64,000 bases of DNA, from contig OX578280.1 of the NCBI GenBank assembly GCA_951217055.1, forward strand, positions 1,178,001 to 1,242,000. The letters are read 5' to 3'. How positions within the stretch are numbered: the stretch's first letter is position 1; each line of letters begins with the position of its first letter. This DNA is from Gerris lacustris (Eukaryota; Arthropoda; Insecta; Hemiptera; Gerridae). Below are positions 23,142-34,480 of this stretch, in pieces. A program made the translations under genes and the position numbers. Below the pieces are notes generated by a model. The model was not told where the DNA came from and did not search any database. It saw only the letters and a list, made by a program, of their open reading frames with translations.

Positions 23142-24097
23142 CCCTAGAATACTAACCATTCGTAAAAATTACGACTATCGTCCATAAAGATTGAACTATC
23201 AGTAAAACACAGAGTCCCCTCTCTTCTGCAGTGCTTTATTTACCTTCTTCTCGTGCCTACAAGCTTGCTTAAGTTCCACCAGATAAATCTTAGTGTTCGC
23301 TTTACGCCCTTTCTACTTGGAGCTGATCGTAATAATTACGAAGGTTAGTGTTAAACTTAACTCGTTTTAATGTGATTTATGAACAATACGTTTTAAAAAC
23401 TGCACTTTCATAGTTTTCTTCACGAGTAATTCGTAAGTAAATAATATTTTCTTAAGTCTGTATATTTTATTGTGTTTAATCAATTTGAATTGCTGTACTT
23501 CAATTAGTCAGCACTAAACTATTATATCTTTACTACCTCGTAATTATGTGAAAATTCATTTTTTTTTAAAATATCTTTCCGCATTATATTTTATCTAGAT
23601 AAAATATACATTCTATTTTCTATAGTGTCGTGGATAATACAATTTACACCAACTTTGACGAGATTTGGCGAGTTATGCAGGAAGACTCAGCCAGTGACTC
23701 GGAGAGCGACGAGGACCACGTATAGAAAAGTAGATGAGATCTCAGAGGATGATGAAAATTACCATCCTGATATTGATCCCGATTTCGATCCTGTTGAAAA
23801 GGAGTTACACGAGAATATTGTAGAATGTATCAGAAATGTATACTCGAATGTTGTTTTAAAATTCTTACTTTTCATTGACACTCAAAATATACTAGTTGAT
23901 TTTTATTCATATTATGTGGTACTATTTTATACCATAATGCTATTAATCAATAATAAATACATTATAATAAACAAATAAATTAAAATTAAACCATAAACAA
24001 ATTAAAACGTAATAAAAAAAAACGTTCTAATACAATACTCGTAAAAATTACGAAGGTTAGTGTTAAGCGCCTACAAAGTATGGTTAGTATTCTAGGG
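23142..24097 (+). mobile_element. piggyBac-like element, internally deleted (956 bp)
   Basis: The ends CCCTAGAATACTAACC and GGTTAGTATTCTAGGG are perfect inverted repeats, flanked on both sides by TTAA (23138-23141, 24098-24101). The CCCTAGAA end and TTAA target are hallmarks of piggyBac. Sub-terminal copies of ATTACGAAGGTTAGTGTTAA lie at about 23334 and 24047. It retains only the start of a transposase, so it is non-autonomous. Confidence 0.92.
23675..23880 (+). pseudogene. N-terminal remnant of piggyBac-like transposase
   Basis: ATG at 23675 begins MQEDSASDSESDEDHV and stops at once. In another frame the sequence continues as VDEISEDDENYHPDIDPDFD and PVEKELHENIVEC. Acidic Ser/Asp/Glu-rich leaders are typical of piggyBac transposases. 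The frameshift, the early stop and the missing catalytic core make it non-functional. A 117-codon frame starting at 23625 covers the second part only. Confidence 0.55.
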
Positions 24098-24101
24098 TTA
24101 A

Positions 24102-26186
24102 ATACAAATCTAACGATAGAAGCCATTTTCCCAGACAATATCTGAGAAAAAAGCTTTCGTCTTTTTGTGACCAATTTTCCTACAGCTTCATGTTATTAAT
24201 ATGTACGGTTGTCATGTTAATATTGTTATACACGTAAGACTCAGATTACACTGAGAACCGTTTTCATAATACATATTATATAATATAAAGGACGATGGCG
24301 AGGGAGATAACGAGAAGGGGTTGTAAAATGTTTTACCCTTAACTCTCAAGATAGAAACCCTTTTATTAAATTGATGAAATTAATAAAAAGTTGAGATTAG
24401 GGTAACATATTCTCTCAGTTTTGGGGAAAACTTAAGAACGAGAAACTCCAGTTTGGACTGAATGAAAAGAAAAGTGTCGAGTAAATGGAAAAGTTAATAA
24501 GGCAAACAGATTTTCCAATATTAACTGTCAACTCAATATGCTGTCTTCACTGTTTCCTCAACACTTTCCTCCCTAAACTTCAATTATAACTAACTTATAA
24601 CAAATTATACATTTAATCTTCCACTTCTAAAACTCTATTTGACAGAATTGCAGAAATATATTTCCTTTAAAACTCAATTGAACTTTCGTATTTTAAAACA
24701 ATTGTTAATGCCATTTCTTGGATATAAGTATTATTTCCTAGTTAGTCTTTCGCCAAATCGAGGATCTGGCAAAAGATACTTCCGATTAAGGTATTAATCC
24801 AAATAATACCTTAATTGGATTCACAAGAAGACATAAAAAAAATGCTTTTCAAAGTACAATATAATACATTGTTTCAACAAAAGAATAAATATAAACCAAA
24901 ACAAAACAAAAATATAAATATAAAAGTTAATACTAAAATAAAGTTTTTAAGTATAACGTTTATTCTCTTAATATCGAGAATAGAAAATAATACGATCAAT
25001 ACATTGTACTTAAGAACAAATATTCACATTCATCTTAATAGAATAAATATTTTCAAACAACTTATGTATTATTTAACAAGTTTATATAAAAAAATTAAAG
25101 AATTTTAGAAATTCGTCCTTAAAAATAACAGTTCTCTTTTATGTAATGCTATATAATAATTAAAGTTCATAACCCAATAAATTATTTATTTTTAAGAGGT
25201 TCTGTCCTCTATACTTGCTTACTTAACCGTAGAAATAATAAATAAATTTTACACAAAAATTTTATTATGGAAATTGATTTTGAGGTGCTATTGTCGTCTG
25301 AGTTTAAAAACTTTGTCGGACAGGAGTAAAAGTACACCACGAACTAATGCAACGAATCTCATAGATATTCAGTAAGGTCATAACACACAAAAAAATCTAT
25401 TTTATTTTGAGCAAAGGCCCTTTTCTCTTCTTATGATAAAACTAACTCTACCACTAATAAAGTAATTTGTAACTGGGCTCCACACTCGAGGCTATTTTGT
25501 TTTCTTCCGACGAAGAATCAAGTTTCTTGCTAAGTACCGTAGTCCGGACATTATTCAGCAGATGAAGTAGAAAACAGAAACCCAACTCAATAGTCCATTA
25601 GGTATTGTATAGTTTTTGAGTGTCTGACGATTTTCAATACAGTCACCCATTAACTTAACCGTAATAGTTAGTTATAAATCTTTTAATATCTCGTTTTAAA
25701 AGTCAAAATAATCACGGAATTATTCTCAAAAGGTTGCCGGAATTCATTGTAGTCATTTTTTTTTCTCTAAAGACGATGCCTGTCTAAGTTGCAAAGAAGA
25801 AAAAAATGAAAAAAGTTGATTGTTTTGAGATGACGGTACCATCTCTGCCAACAACCTTGAACTTAACAATGAACCGTTCTCTTGAATCAACCTTGGTCCA
25901 GCTGAGGAACCCGAGGGTCGCCGTCACAATGAAACTCGCCCCCCCCCCCCCCATGTCATCAGCTTCCACTTGATTCCAACTCTCCTCATCTCCTCATCAG
26001 AGTCGACGCTTCCATCCATGTTTGTAACACGAGATTCTGTACCTGGACGGGATTCTATTACTGGAACAATAGCAGGCACTCGAGATGACACACGCTCTAG
26101 TAACACCTCACCACAGTCAACCTATATTTCTCCTACAATACTTATACATTTAACTCTCGACCATTTTCTTTTATATTGGATTTTTT
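24102..26186. other. Long stretch without recognised gene
   Basis: A 14-base C run lies at 25939-25952, with a GC-richer block around it (25790-26110) whose overlapping ORFs on both strands show no family motif. The rest is AT-rich. Confidence 0.4.
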
Positions 26187-26745
26187 TACTTTCTCATATA
26201 AAGAGAAAGTATTGTGAAGGCACGAAAATTCGTTTTTGACATTTTGATAGATTTCCACGTTTTGATGTCACTGAGTCCAAAAAAGTATTTTTTTAAAAAA
26301 TGGCTGTGTCTGTCGTCTGTCCGCTTGACGTCAGTGCAGAGGCGTGGACCCTAAATTATTGGGCTGATTTTAATCAATTTGGCAGAGAGATGTTTCAGAA
26401 AAATCATGGCCTAAGGTGAAATCGAGAAATAAATTTTAGCTCCAAATTTGGGGGCGCTACCCCCAAAAAGTTTGAAAAGAAATTATTTATCGAAAACGGT
26501 TTCGACGATTTTGATTAAAACATCGAATAATTAAATACGAATTTAACAATATGAGCCGTTCTAATTCCGGAGAAAATAGTTTTAAACGCGGACGGAAAGT
26601 GTCCGGGTTCGATTCCTCGCCGAGGAGAAGTTATTTTTATGATACATTTTGATAAAATGTTCAATAATAATTAAATGTACACCTACGAAAACTATTAAAT
26701 TGAAAACACTGGGCTAAGTAATTTCGAACTCGTATATGAGAAAGT
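26187..26745 (+). mobile_element. Family A element, copy 3 (complete composite)
   Basis: Full order: hairpin TACTTTCTCATATAAAGAG at the start, CGAAAATTCG, core motif region at about 26360-26400, GACGATTTTGATTAAAAC, tRNA-like 3' half (AACGCGGACGG, then GGGTTCGATTCCTCGCCGAG, 26583-26625), AATAATTAAATGTAC, and the closing half palindrome ATATGAGAAAG at 26734-26744. Same order as copy 1. Confidence 0.85.
26580..26628 (+). other. tRNA-like 3' half with B-box in family A
   Basis: GTGTCCGGGTTCGATTCC followed by TCGCCGAGGAG resembles the T-arm and acceptor end of an aspartate-type tRNA. Only the 3' half is clear; the D-arm is not recognisable. The minus-strand equivalent in copy 1 is near 2925-2985. 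The resemblance to aspartate tRNA is by eye. Confidence 0.45.
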
Positions 26746-26819
26746 TTGTCTGAGTGGTCTCGGGCCGATTTTTTAAAACCTTTTTAGTGGTAAAGTCGTC
26801 TCTGATTATACTTGGAAAA

Positions 26820-27185
26820 CGGAAGCATTGTGATGATTCTGAAAAAATATTTTGATGTCTCCAAGTTAACAAAAATTCCAGCTCAGAAATCAGTTTCAGA
26901 CATCAGGCAACATTATTGGTCTCTTGTCTGTCTGTCGGTCTGTCCATCAAGTTATTTGTGAGCCCCCTTAGTTTAAAAACCTTCGGCTGATTTTAATAAA
27001 ATTTAAATGGTAAGTTATAATTAGCCAACAGATGCCAAATTAATTTTAAACACGTGCGCCAATTTAATGTTGATTAAAATATAAGAATGATGCCTCTGAG
27101 AATCGAAACAGATCCAAATCTCATTTGCAATTCGTCCAATAATATATCACGAGGAAGCTATGCGCCACACTAATTGGCAGGTTAT
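26820..27185 (-). mobile_element. Family F element, degraded copy
   Basis: The inverse orientation shares TGATGATTCTGAA, ATCAGTTTCAGACATCAGG, TGTCTGTCTGTCGGTCTG, and GCTATGCGCCACACTAATTG with better F copies at 34481 and 46163. Confidence 0.65.
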
Positions 27186-28330
27186 TTTTTTTTTGTTTTT
27201 ATTAATTCGTTTTTTATGAAACTTAACTACGATTAACTCATTATACAGCAAATGTGTCTACGCCTAAGCTACACCACGGATGCCATTACGCATTAGTAAG
27301 TGATTGTAGAAGAGAATTTCTTGTTCTTGCCAACCACTTGAAAATCAATTCCTATTTACTACAGTAAAATACCACACATAGCGCTACCAAAAAATACGTT
27401 TTTTTTTATAACTATGGTCTTTCCGATGTATTTACATGGTTCAGTCCGGTGCAGTGGCAAAAAAATACTTTATCAGAAGTTTGTTTAAGTGTTTTGAGAA
27501 TGTCAGACCCATAGGATAGTTCAAAGTAAACTTTTTAGCATTTTAAAAAACATCATCAATAGGGTACTACTTAAACTATACAGGGTTGCCTACGGACCCT
27601 CGCTGTTTGCTCACTAGCACGCACTTGATCAGTTTATTATTAGTTAAAGAATTAATTTTACTTTTAGAGCTACATTATTATGGTGAGGAGACCAAATATA
27701 AAGATATTATTTGTTATTACGTATATTGTCACAAGAAACATTATAGTGGTTTAGATTTTATTTGTTATGAAAGTTAATGTATTATTTTTGTGACGCGATC
27801 TTTGTAAGAGAACTAGACTGATATGTTGACAAAATTGGAATAAAAGAGAAATGTGTAAATAAGTTTAAAGACTAATATCTTAAACTTGGACTGACTTAAC
27901 TAAAGAGTAAAGGGTAGAGGTATTTAAAGCTTTCTTCTTTTAACTTACCGAAAGCAGTTTCGCTTTCAAATCCAAATCCATAACACTGGTCATGGTCACG
28001 TTTTGAAAGAGGAGAAACGAGCCCAGAAGAAGAGTGAGAGTTCCACTATGTGAAGGAGTGTGTGTGTGTAGATGTACGTTGGTTTGTCCTGCTGTATGCC
28101 GGTGTTAGTTTTCCTTGACAAGGTCACTCTGTATCCAGCTTCTGTTTGGAAGACATCTCACAAGGAATTCCAGCGAGATGTTGTTGTGTTTCAGCGACAT
28201 CTCGAAGCTTGCATTACGTGAAACTCTTTGGACCGTGCAGGCGCCGCAGTGAAACTTGAAACTCCTGTCATGGATGTTTCACATTACAACTCGTCTACCT
28301 CGTGTTAACAAACGTTTTTTATCATTTCAC
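27186..28330. other. Unannotated stretch with a GC-richer block
   Basis: 27960-28300 is less AT-rich than its surroundings, has a short (GT)n run near 28060-28070 and twice contains GCGA + GATG near TTTC... blocks (CAGCGAGATG, CAGCGACATC). It looks like unique sequence, possibly near or in a gene, but no ORF or splice site supports a call. Confidence 0.35.
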
Positions 28331-28343
28331 CATTTTATTCCAA

Positions 28344-28478
28344 TTCAATTTTTAAGTTTTTGGTAGTTTTCATACTACGGAAAGTTAAATTTTAATTTAA
28401 ATCAATCCCGGCACAGGAGTGTATTTTTCACTGTCTGTTTCCCGTAGTTAATAATAATTATAATTTGATTTAAATTAA
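28344..28478. mobile_element. Family T element, copy 4 (135 bp, 13-bp target duplication)
   Basis: Flanked by perfect direct repeats CATTTTATTCCAA at 28331-28343 and 28479-28491. The left arm TTTTTGGTAGTTTTCATACT + ACGG is followed directly by the tail of the tRNA-like sequence (ATCCCGGCACAGGAG) and the inverted arm CTGTCTGTTTCCCGTAGTTA + ATAATAATTATAATTTGATT. The middle is deleted. Confidence 0.9.
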
Positions 28479-28599
28479 CATTTTATTCCAAGAATTTAAC
28501 GATTAAGAGAGAGAACGAAATTACCCACGGTTTTGCATTTAGAAAGGATCAAAACGTAATTTGAATCGTGTTGTTTTTTTACTGGTCTTATAGTACTTT

Positions 28600-28872
28600 G
28601 CTTTGTAAGTTTCATCGCACATTTCCGTTTCCCCAATTTTGAACCACTTATCGTCATTTAATCTTCCCCAAATTTTGCACATTGATACAACTAAGGTAAA
28701 GAATACACAAACCAAAAAAAACAAAAAAAAAACACAAAAAATGGCATCAAATTTATTTGCTTTTTAAGTTTCATTGCACACCTATTACCCCAATTTTAAA
28801 CCACTTATCGTCATTCAATCTTCCCCAAATTTTGCACATAGATACAACTAAGGTGAAGAATATAGAAACAAA
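28600..28872. repeat. Direct duplication with about 160-bp period
   Basis: CCACTTATCGTCATTTAATC with CTTCCCCAAATTTTGCACAT in the first copy (28600-28712) recurs at 28759-28872 with few changes; both end GATACAACTAAGGT. An A-rich spacer lies between. Confidence 0.85.
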
Positions 28873-29371
28873 TAAAAACAAAAGGTTGAAAATAAGACCA
28901 GTTTTGAAAAATTGCATTTTTATATTAATCATTATTTATAGAAATACAAAAGAGACTTGCATTAAGAAAACTTCAGATTAGAAAACTTCTAATAACGCTT
29001 AATAAATAACGCTTGCTCATTACATCAGATTTAAAGTGAAGCAAATCATAGGGGATAAGACAATAATATGTATATGAAATTATATATTACATATAGATAG
29101 GATAGGTAGATGGTAAGCATAGCGGCCAAGCTTTTAAGAAAGCCTATATAGTATTATTTTAAGGCAAGACTTAAACGGTTTAAAAATTGAATAAATTGAG
29201 TCACACGAAACAAAATGTAAAATGAAAAGAGTCAATTTCATTAATTCAATTTTACTTGTGACTGAATGAACAATATTTCGTGAAGTTTCGAAGAATAAGT
29301 ATTTTGAAAATTTCTTTAAAATACGGTAATTTCAGGTAACTTTAATTTAGAAAGAAATAAATTCTTCTGAC
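28873..29371. other. Unannotated stretch
   Basis: No shared repeats or ORFs identified. Confidence 0.45.
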
Positions 29372-29496
29372 CATAATATTATGAATTCATATTTTACGAT
29401 TTTGGTAGTACTCATACTACAGAACGATTAAATTCTTTAATTTAAATCAAATTATAATTATTATTAACTAGGGGAAACACATAGAGAAAAATAGAC

Positions 29497-29569
29497 TCCA
29501 GCGCGGGGATTTGAACCACCGGCCTCTATATTTCCAGTATAGCGCTCTAACCAACTAAGCTACGCAGGA
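29497..29569 (-). tRNA. tRNA-like sequence in family T copy 5, left arm
   Basis: 73 nt: acceptor TCCTGCG/CGCTGGA with one mismatch, D-arm GCTT/GAGC with loop AGTTGGTTA, anticodon stem CTATA/TATAG with loop CTGGAAA (anticodon position GGA), short variable region, B-box GGTTCAAATCC. The serine-type triplet and the short variable region do not go together in normal tRNAs, so this is treated as an element part and not a functional tRNA gene. Confidence 0.6.
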
Positions 29570-29699
29570 GAATGAATTTCTCTGACGTTAATGATACTTT
29601 GACCCGAATTTAAAGCTTACAATTTTTCCACAAGTCTGAGAAGTCAACATTAATGACAAAGAACTAGACCGAGAAATAACGCTTATAATTATATAATCT

Positions 29700-29758
29700 A
29701 TGGTTAGAGCGCTATACTGGAAATATAGAGGCCGGTGGTTCAAATCCCCGCGCTGGAG
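29700..29758 (+). tRNA. Partial tRNA-like sequence, right arm of copy 5
   Basis: GGTTAGAGCGCTATACTGG onward repeats the left-arm tRNA-like sequence on the opposite strand, from the D-loop to the acceptor 3' end. The 5' acceptor strand is missing. Confidence 0.55.
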
Positions 29759-29825
29759 TCTATTTTTCTCTGTCTGTTTCCCCTAGTTAATAATAATTAT
29801 AATTTGATTTAAACATAATATTATG

Positions 29826-30859
29826 TTGAACAAAAACCCCCAATACATTACCCTTGAGAGAAGTGACCTTTACCAACTTTTTAATAAATACCGACGACTC
29901 AGATAACTAACAATACAAGACATTATTCCACACAACGCTAAAACCACTATTATGCCTAGAGAATTCTTATTTTAATTTCGGTAAATCTTTAGTGTTCGGT
30001 GTGATTAGGTAAGGTGTTTAGCTATCTAGAGGTTTTGTCATAACTATCCACTTCCAACAGCACCAGCCGCTAGCATATGATTAATCCTATTATATTTATT
30101 CAAACTTATTTAAAATATTTCAATAGATTTCTACATATTATACGGTTTAATGATTATCTTAAAATGAATAAAGGTGATTCATCCGTGACCTTCCAGATCC
30201 TTTTCAATGCTTACGACACTATTTTAATTCCATACCAAAATCCATCCTTTCGTTTAAGGATATACATATAAATGGAGGCATAATGCTTAAAAAAAATATG
30301 TTTTTAATAGCTAGTAAACTCTTAGCAGTTACTTTAGTGTAAGTTATATAAATATATATATTTTGGTAGTGTGTTGAAGCTCCAAAGTCTGATGATTTAA
30401 GAAAGGCAGTGGATGGATTATGTAAGCAGGTGATAATAAGAAGACGAGTAGAAGGTGCTGCGGTGTAAGACGTAACCATGCGCAGGCTGCAGGCTGCAGG
30501 CTGCAGCCTGCAGGCTTGTCTCTCACTGACATTTGATCTTACTTCAACTTTATATTCTTCAGATTTCTAATGCAATCCAAGTCTCCAAGTTTTATAAATC
30601 ATATTTTGTACATAAGAATATTGTTTAACAATTTGCTATTTAATCACTTGAAGGTTACCATAAAATATAAATAACACTAAAGGATAAAAGTGCGGAATCA
30701 GAAATGTAACCAATATAATGAAAACACCTATCACTTCGCCATAAATAATTGTCTTTAAATATAGCCTTCCTTTACTTTTATTTTAAAACATCTCAAAGAA
30801 AAATGTACTGTGCGATATGAGGAACTAATAATTATTACAAGATAAAAAGAACTTTTATA
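29826..30859. other. Unannotated stretch with a GCAGGCT repeat
   Basis: At about 30481-30518 GCAGGCT is repeated four times and then inverted (CTGCAGCCTGCAGG), a small foldable patch. The rest is AT-rich. Confidence 0.55.
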
Positions 30860-31183
30860 TACTACGTTTTTAAATTTTCTGTCATAAATCATAAATTTGA
30901 AACCAGTCAAAATGAAGATTTTAAATATGGGATATGTCAAAACAAATAAAATAATTTGCGGATATTTTCTGAACTAACTTTCTATATAACAAAATTTGCT
31001 AAAAACGAATTAAATTTTGCTGAAAGATGGCTAAAACTATTAAAATAGTGCATTGTCATCGTGTTCTGAGCTATTCTAAAAATTTTAAATGTCTAGCTAC
31101 TCGGGAAGTTATTTAAAAATCGATTGCAAGATTTGAACTGGACAAACAAACAAAAAAGAAAGCAAGCTAATAAAAACGTAGTA
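30860..31183 (-). mobile_element. Family C element, copy 3 (internally deleted)
   Basis: The inverse of C copies 1 and 2 keeps both ends, TACTACGTTTTTAAATTTTC and GCTAATAAAAACGTAGTA, but lacks about 250 bp of the middle. The retained ends support the element boundaries. Confidence 0.8.
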
Positions 31184-32025
31184 ATAGTAAAAATAAGACA
31201 CTAATGAAAACAAAGAGGTAACTGAATTTTCTCTGAAATCGGATAGAAAAAGATGACCGACAAGAGAATAAAATTCGACAATGTTTTAAACTCGAGCCGA
31301 AAAAACCCACGAGTAGGATAAGGTCGGATTCGTAATAAACAAATCATTCTAAAAACCCAAAATCGTCCAATTACAAGCTATGTAGTTTCAAGGGCACATT
31401 ATCTTAGTGTTTTATAATTATTAGTGTTTACAGTATTATTTAATTAAATAATCTATTAACGACTTAAATTATTAACATTAAAAAAAAACATTCTATTTTT
31501 ATCTAGAAAGAATTATGGATTGTAAGATATAATATCTAAATGAAAAACTTCTTGCCTGACGAGATAGTTGAGTGTTCCATCAGAGCAGCCAGAGTACTCA
31601 CGCGGCAGAGTTAAGAACTACCACGCTAGATACTACATGCTGGTTGGCTATTGGCTTATTATTTAATTATACTTTTATTTCACGTGATAACAGATCTAAA
31701 CAAGTAAGGCGTGCTTCACGTATCTTGAAACTTTTAAGTGTAAAATTTTAATAATTGCATATTCTTTTTCTACACTTCAAGACCTTTAAATTGATGTGTA
31801 ACATGTCATAGTTACTAAGAACTTTCTTTTAGTCGCCTGCCATATTGGCCGCCATCTTGAAAATATTAATTGTGAAAAATCCCAAATGTGTCCAGTTGTC
31901 TCAAATGCCGAGATGCACCTGTATGCCGAATTTCATGTTGCTAGCTATAGTAGTTTATGAATTGAAACAAGCAACGGACAGACAGACAGACAGAGCCGTT
32001 ATATAAGGTTTCTTTTTGTACTTTG
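31184..32025. other. Unannotated stretch with core motif and GACA run
   Basis: GCCGAATTTCATGTTGCTAG at about 31925 followed by GTAGTTTATGA and (GACA)n at 31977-31993 resembles the core motif block of families A, D and F, but no element boundary is seen. Confidence 0.4.
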
Positions 32026-32359
32026 TTGACTTGCATACAGAAATAGAGCATTACATATAATTATAATGATAAATTATATATAAAAAGATATACAGAAAAA
32101 GGAATTTTCATATTATCGAAAATAACAAAATCCAATTTCAAATGTGAAGCAAGCTATCACATTTGCTGCTTTTTAGGTTTCTGTACAAAGTACAAAAAGA
32201 TACCGAAACCTAAAAAGCAGCAAATGTGATAGCTTGCTTCACATTTGAAATTGGATTTTGTTATTTTCGATAATATGAAAATTCCTTTTGTGTATATCTT
32301 TTTATATATAATTTATCATTATAATTATATGTAATGCTCTATTTCTGTATGCAAGTCAA
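32026..32359. repeat. Near-perfect long inverted repeat (arms about 155 bp)
   Basis: Arms 32026-32181 and 32205-32359 are complementary except for one small difference (CAGAAAAAGG against CACAAAAGG). The 23-bp spacer contains TGTACAAAGTACAAAAAGAT. A partial copy of the spacer, TCTTTTTGTACTTTGT, lies just outside the left arm. A transcript would form a hairpin of about 155 bp. No target duplication recognised. Confidence 0.95.
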
Positions 32360-33176
32360 ACATGTAGGATACGGATATAACTTTGAGTACAAGACATCAA
32401 ATTTTGACGTATGGTAACTCTCACCGTGTAGACTGTACAACTCCGCGATAGTTCTATGACGTCGACTGACATTATAGTTCTATCGTGGATCGTGGGAGAA
32501 CTATCACCGTGTACACGGGGCTTTGCACTATTAGTTTGTTTCAGTAATTTATTTTTCGTAAGTATTTCTATTTACTCGTATCATCTGAGCTTTAACTTAA
32601 GAACAAGGTTCAGTAATGAGAATTAAAGTGGTGCTACGTGGAGTCATTAGCGGCCCATTAGCGGTTTTTTCAGGTTCACTTTCAAGTCTAAATGTGGGGT
32701 AAAACCATTAGATGCGTAGAAAAAAATGCGTCTGCTATCATAAACACTTTGTCCTTAGAATGCTTAATACTCACTTACAACTCCTAGAGTACTTTCAAAA
32801 TTTCACAAATGTACTTTCACTAGTGATGCAAAAAATGAACGAATAACCAATAGAAAAAGTTTATTAACTCCTTTATAAATTCAATAAGATAAAAGAAATA
32901 AATACCTTAAATAAAAATACCTTGAAGGTTAATGAGAAAACTGCTCATGTGTAAAAAACAGTGCATTACCTGGAACATAATAGAAAAAACAAGAATATTA
33001 AAATTAGCTTAAATGATAGTTCTAAATTTATACCGAGAAGTAAGTAATTTGAAATAGACTTAATCCCAGGGCTAGAAAACACAATTTGATTGAGTCATAT
33101 CAATCAAATTTGAGAAGGAAATTGACTGACAGATGGACATACAATCAATAAAAGTAGTATTAAAGAAGAGGAAACA
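32360..33176. other. Unannotated stretch
   Basis: A small perfect hairpin AATTTGATTGA-GTCATA-TCAATCAAATT lies at 33083-33111 or thereabouts; nothing else noted. Confidence 0.5.
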
Positions 33177-33762
33177 ATAGTTATTTATACACATAGGGAG
33201 TAAAGTAAGCCATTATTCTCTGAGTGAAAAAAGTTGGTTCTTGAGGCGAAGCCGAAGGAACCATGGTCTTTATATCCCGAGGGGAAGCCGAGGGAGATAA
33301 TTATCACGAGGGGAATAATGGCACTTTACTCACGAGGTAAAAACAATATTTTATCTCCAGTAGGAAGAAAATACACATTTTCGTCCATTGCAAACTTTTT
33401 ATTTATTATTTTAATAAATAACAATAATTATTAGCACTTTTAATAGTAGATATAAGAGATTCAATATTAAAAACAAATAAGAATTGGAATTAAACTCAAA
33501 TAGAAGTTTATTTAGATGCAGGTTATAAACAAAGATAAACATGGTCGATAAAGCAGTGTCGCCAACCTGATTTCAACAATTTCATTCATTTTCCACTATT
33601 TTTAGAATAAAAGTTGCAATATTTTCTTTTTTGACCTACTTCAATTTTTCGCCCCACTTTTACTTTTTCTCCCTACTTTTTGAATTCAGAGATGAAAAGA
33701 CTTACTTTAGTCCCTCTAAACTAATTCAAAATCATAACTTTTTCTCCCTACAGGAGATAAAC
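33177..33762 (+). mobile_element. Family H element
   Basis: From ATAGTTATTTATACACATAG to CTACAGGAGATAA. Two GC modules (GAGGCGAAGCCGAAGGAACC at about 33243, CCGAGGGGAAGCCGAGGGAG at about 33278), an internal TTTTATCTCCAGTAGGAAG at about 33350, and the shared middle part TTAGCACTTTTAATAGTAGA and GTGTCGCCAACCTGATTTC. Confidence 0.88.
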
Positions 33763-34480
33763 CAATTTGTATGCCTATAATCTTTCATCATTCTCTATAG
33801 ACATGATTGCTATTTTTTTAATTTTTTTTAAACGCCAATGGGTATTATTTATTAATTTTGGTTTCTGACTATTCCTCTTTAATTTCTTATTTAATTGTTA
33901 TACCTAGTTATAAGGATTAATCATTTTAGGGACTATTCTACTTAAAATATTATAATATTGTATTTACACCTACTTATTTTTTCAAAATTAAATTAAAATT
34001 TTAAGATGTCTTTTAACATTATCATGTTGAAGGAAAAAATAAAAATGAATTCGAGTAGATGTCAAGTTAAAATAAATAAAGTAATAAATATTTCAAGGTT
34101 AATTGTAATTTAGATGAAGTTTAATATTTCTGAGTGCTTGCGAATATCAGCATGTGTGAGAAAAAACACGTTACAAGCCGTGGAATCCGTGTATTATTTA
34201 GAGGCAGAGAAACCCATCTCCTTCCAAGCAAAGTACTTCTTGAAATTATTAAAACTACTTCATGATCATGGCCCGAGGCAACCCGTATATTCCAACACAG
34301 GGATATCTTCAAGAAAATATCCTAAATTACATACATATTGGAATATACATGGATTTAAATTTTATTAGTTACTTCAGATTTTCCGTATTCTGATATCTAG
34401 AAAAAAATACCATTTTAATAAGTTGGTACATCCTTCTATATTCATATAATAAATAATACGTATCAACAAACACAAAAATA
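33763..34480. other. Unannotated stretch
   Basis: Contains an 84-codon plus-strand ORF (34114-34368) and a 63-codon minus-strand ORF overlapping it; neither has a recognisable motif or codon pattern. Confidence 0.35.

Larger units (their letters stand above)
23090..24190 (+). mobile_element. Family A element, copy split by a piggyBac-like element
   Basis: The left part TTCTGACGATTTTGATTAAA...GGCCATTTAA (to 23141) and the right part TTAAATACAAATCTAACGAT (from 24098) join into the sequence found uninterrupted in A copy 1 (inverse of 3020-3060: CATTTAAATACGAATGTAAC). This identifies the empty site. Confidence 0.75.
29384..29813. mobile_element. Family T element, copy 5 (most complete, 12-bp target duplication)
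   Basis: Direct repeats CATAATATTATG at 29372-29383 and 29814-29825 bound a 430-bp element. The left arm is TTTTACGATTTTGGTAGTAC ... AACTAGGGGAAACACATAG, then a complete minus-strand tRNA-like sequence. The centre (29570-29700) matches copy 1. The right arm holds the plus-strand tRNA-like 3' part and the inverse of the left arm (TGTCTGTTTCCCCTAGTTAA). No protein coding capacity, so any mobilising enzyme must act in trans. Confidence 0.9.

Noticed and set aside
23625..23978. 117-codon ORF as a gene
   Set aside because: It covers only a frameshifted acidic leader of a piggyBac-like remnant and runs out into AT-rich sequence.
34114..34368. 84-codon ORF as a host gene
   Set aside because: No motif, no homologous copy, an overlapping ORF on the other strand and no supporting signals.
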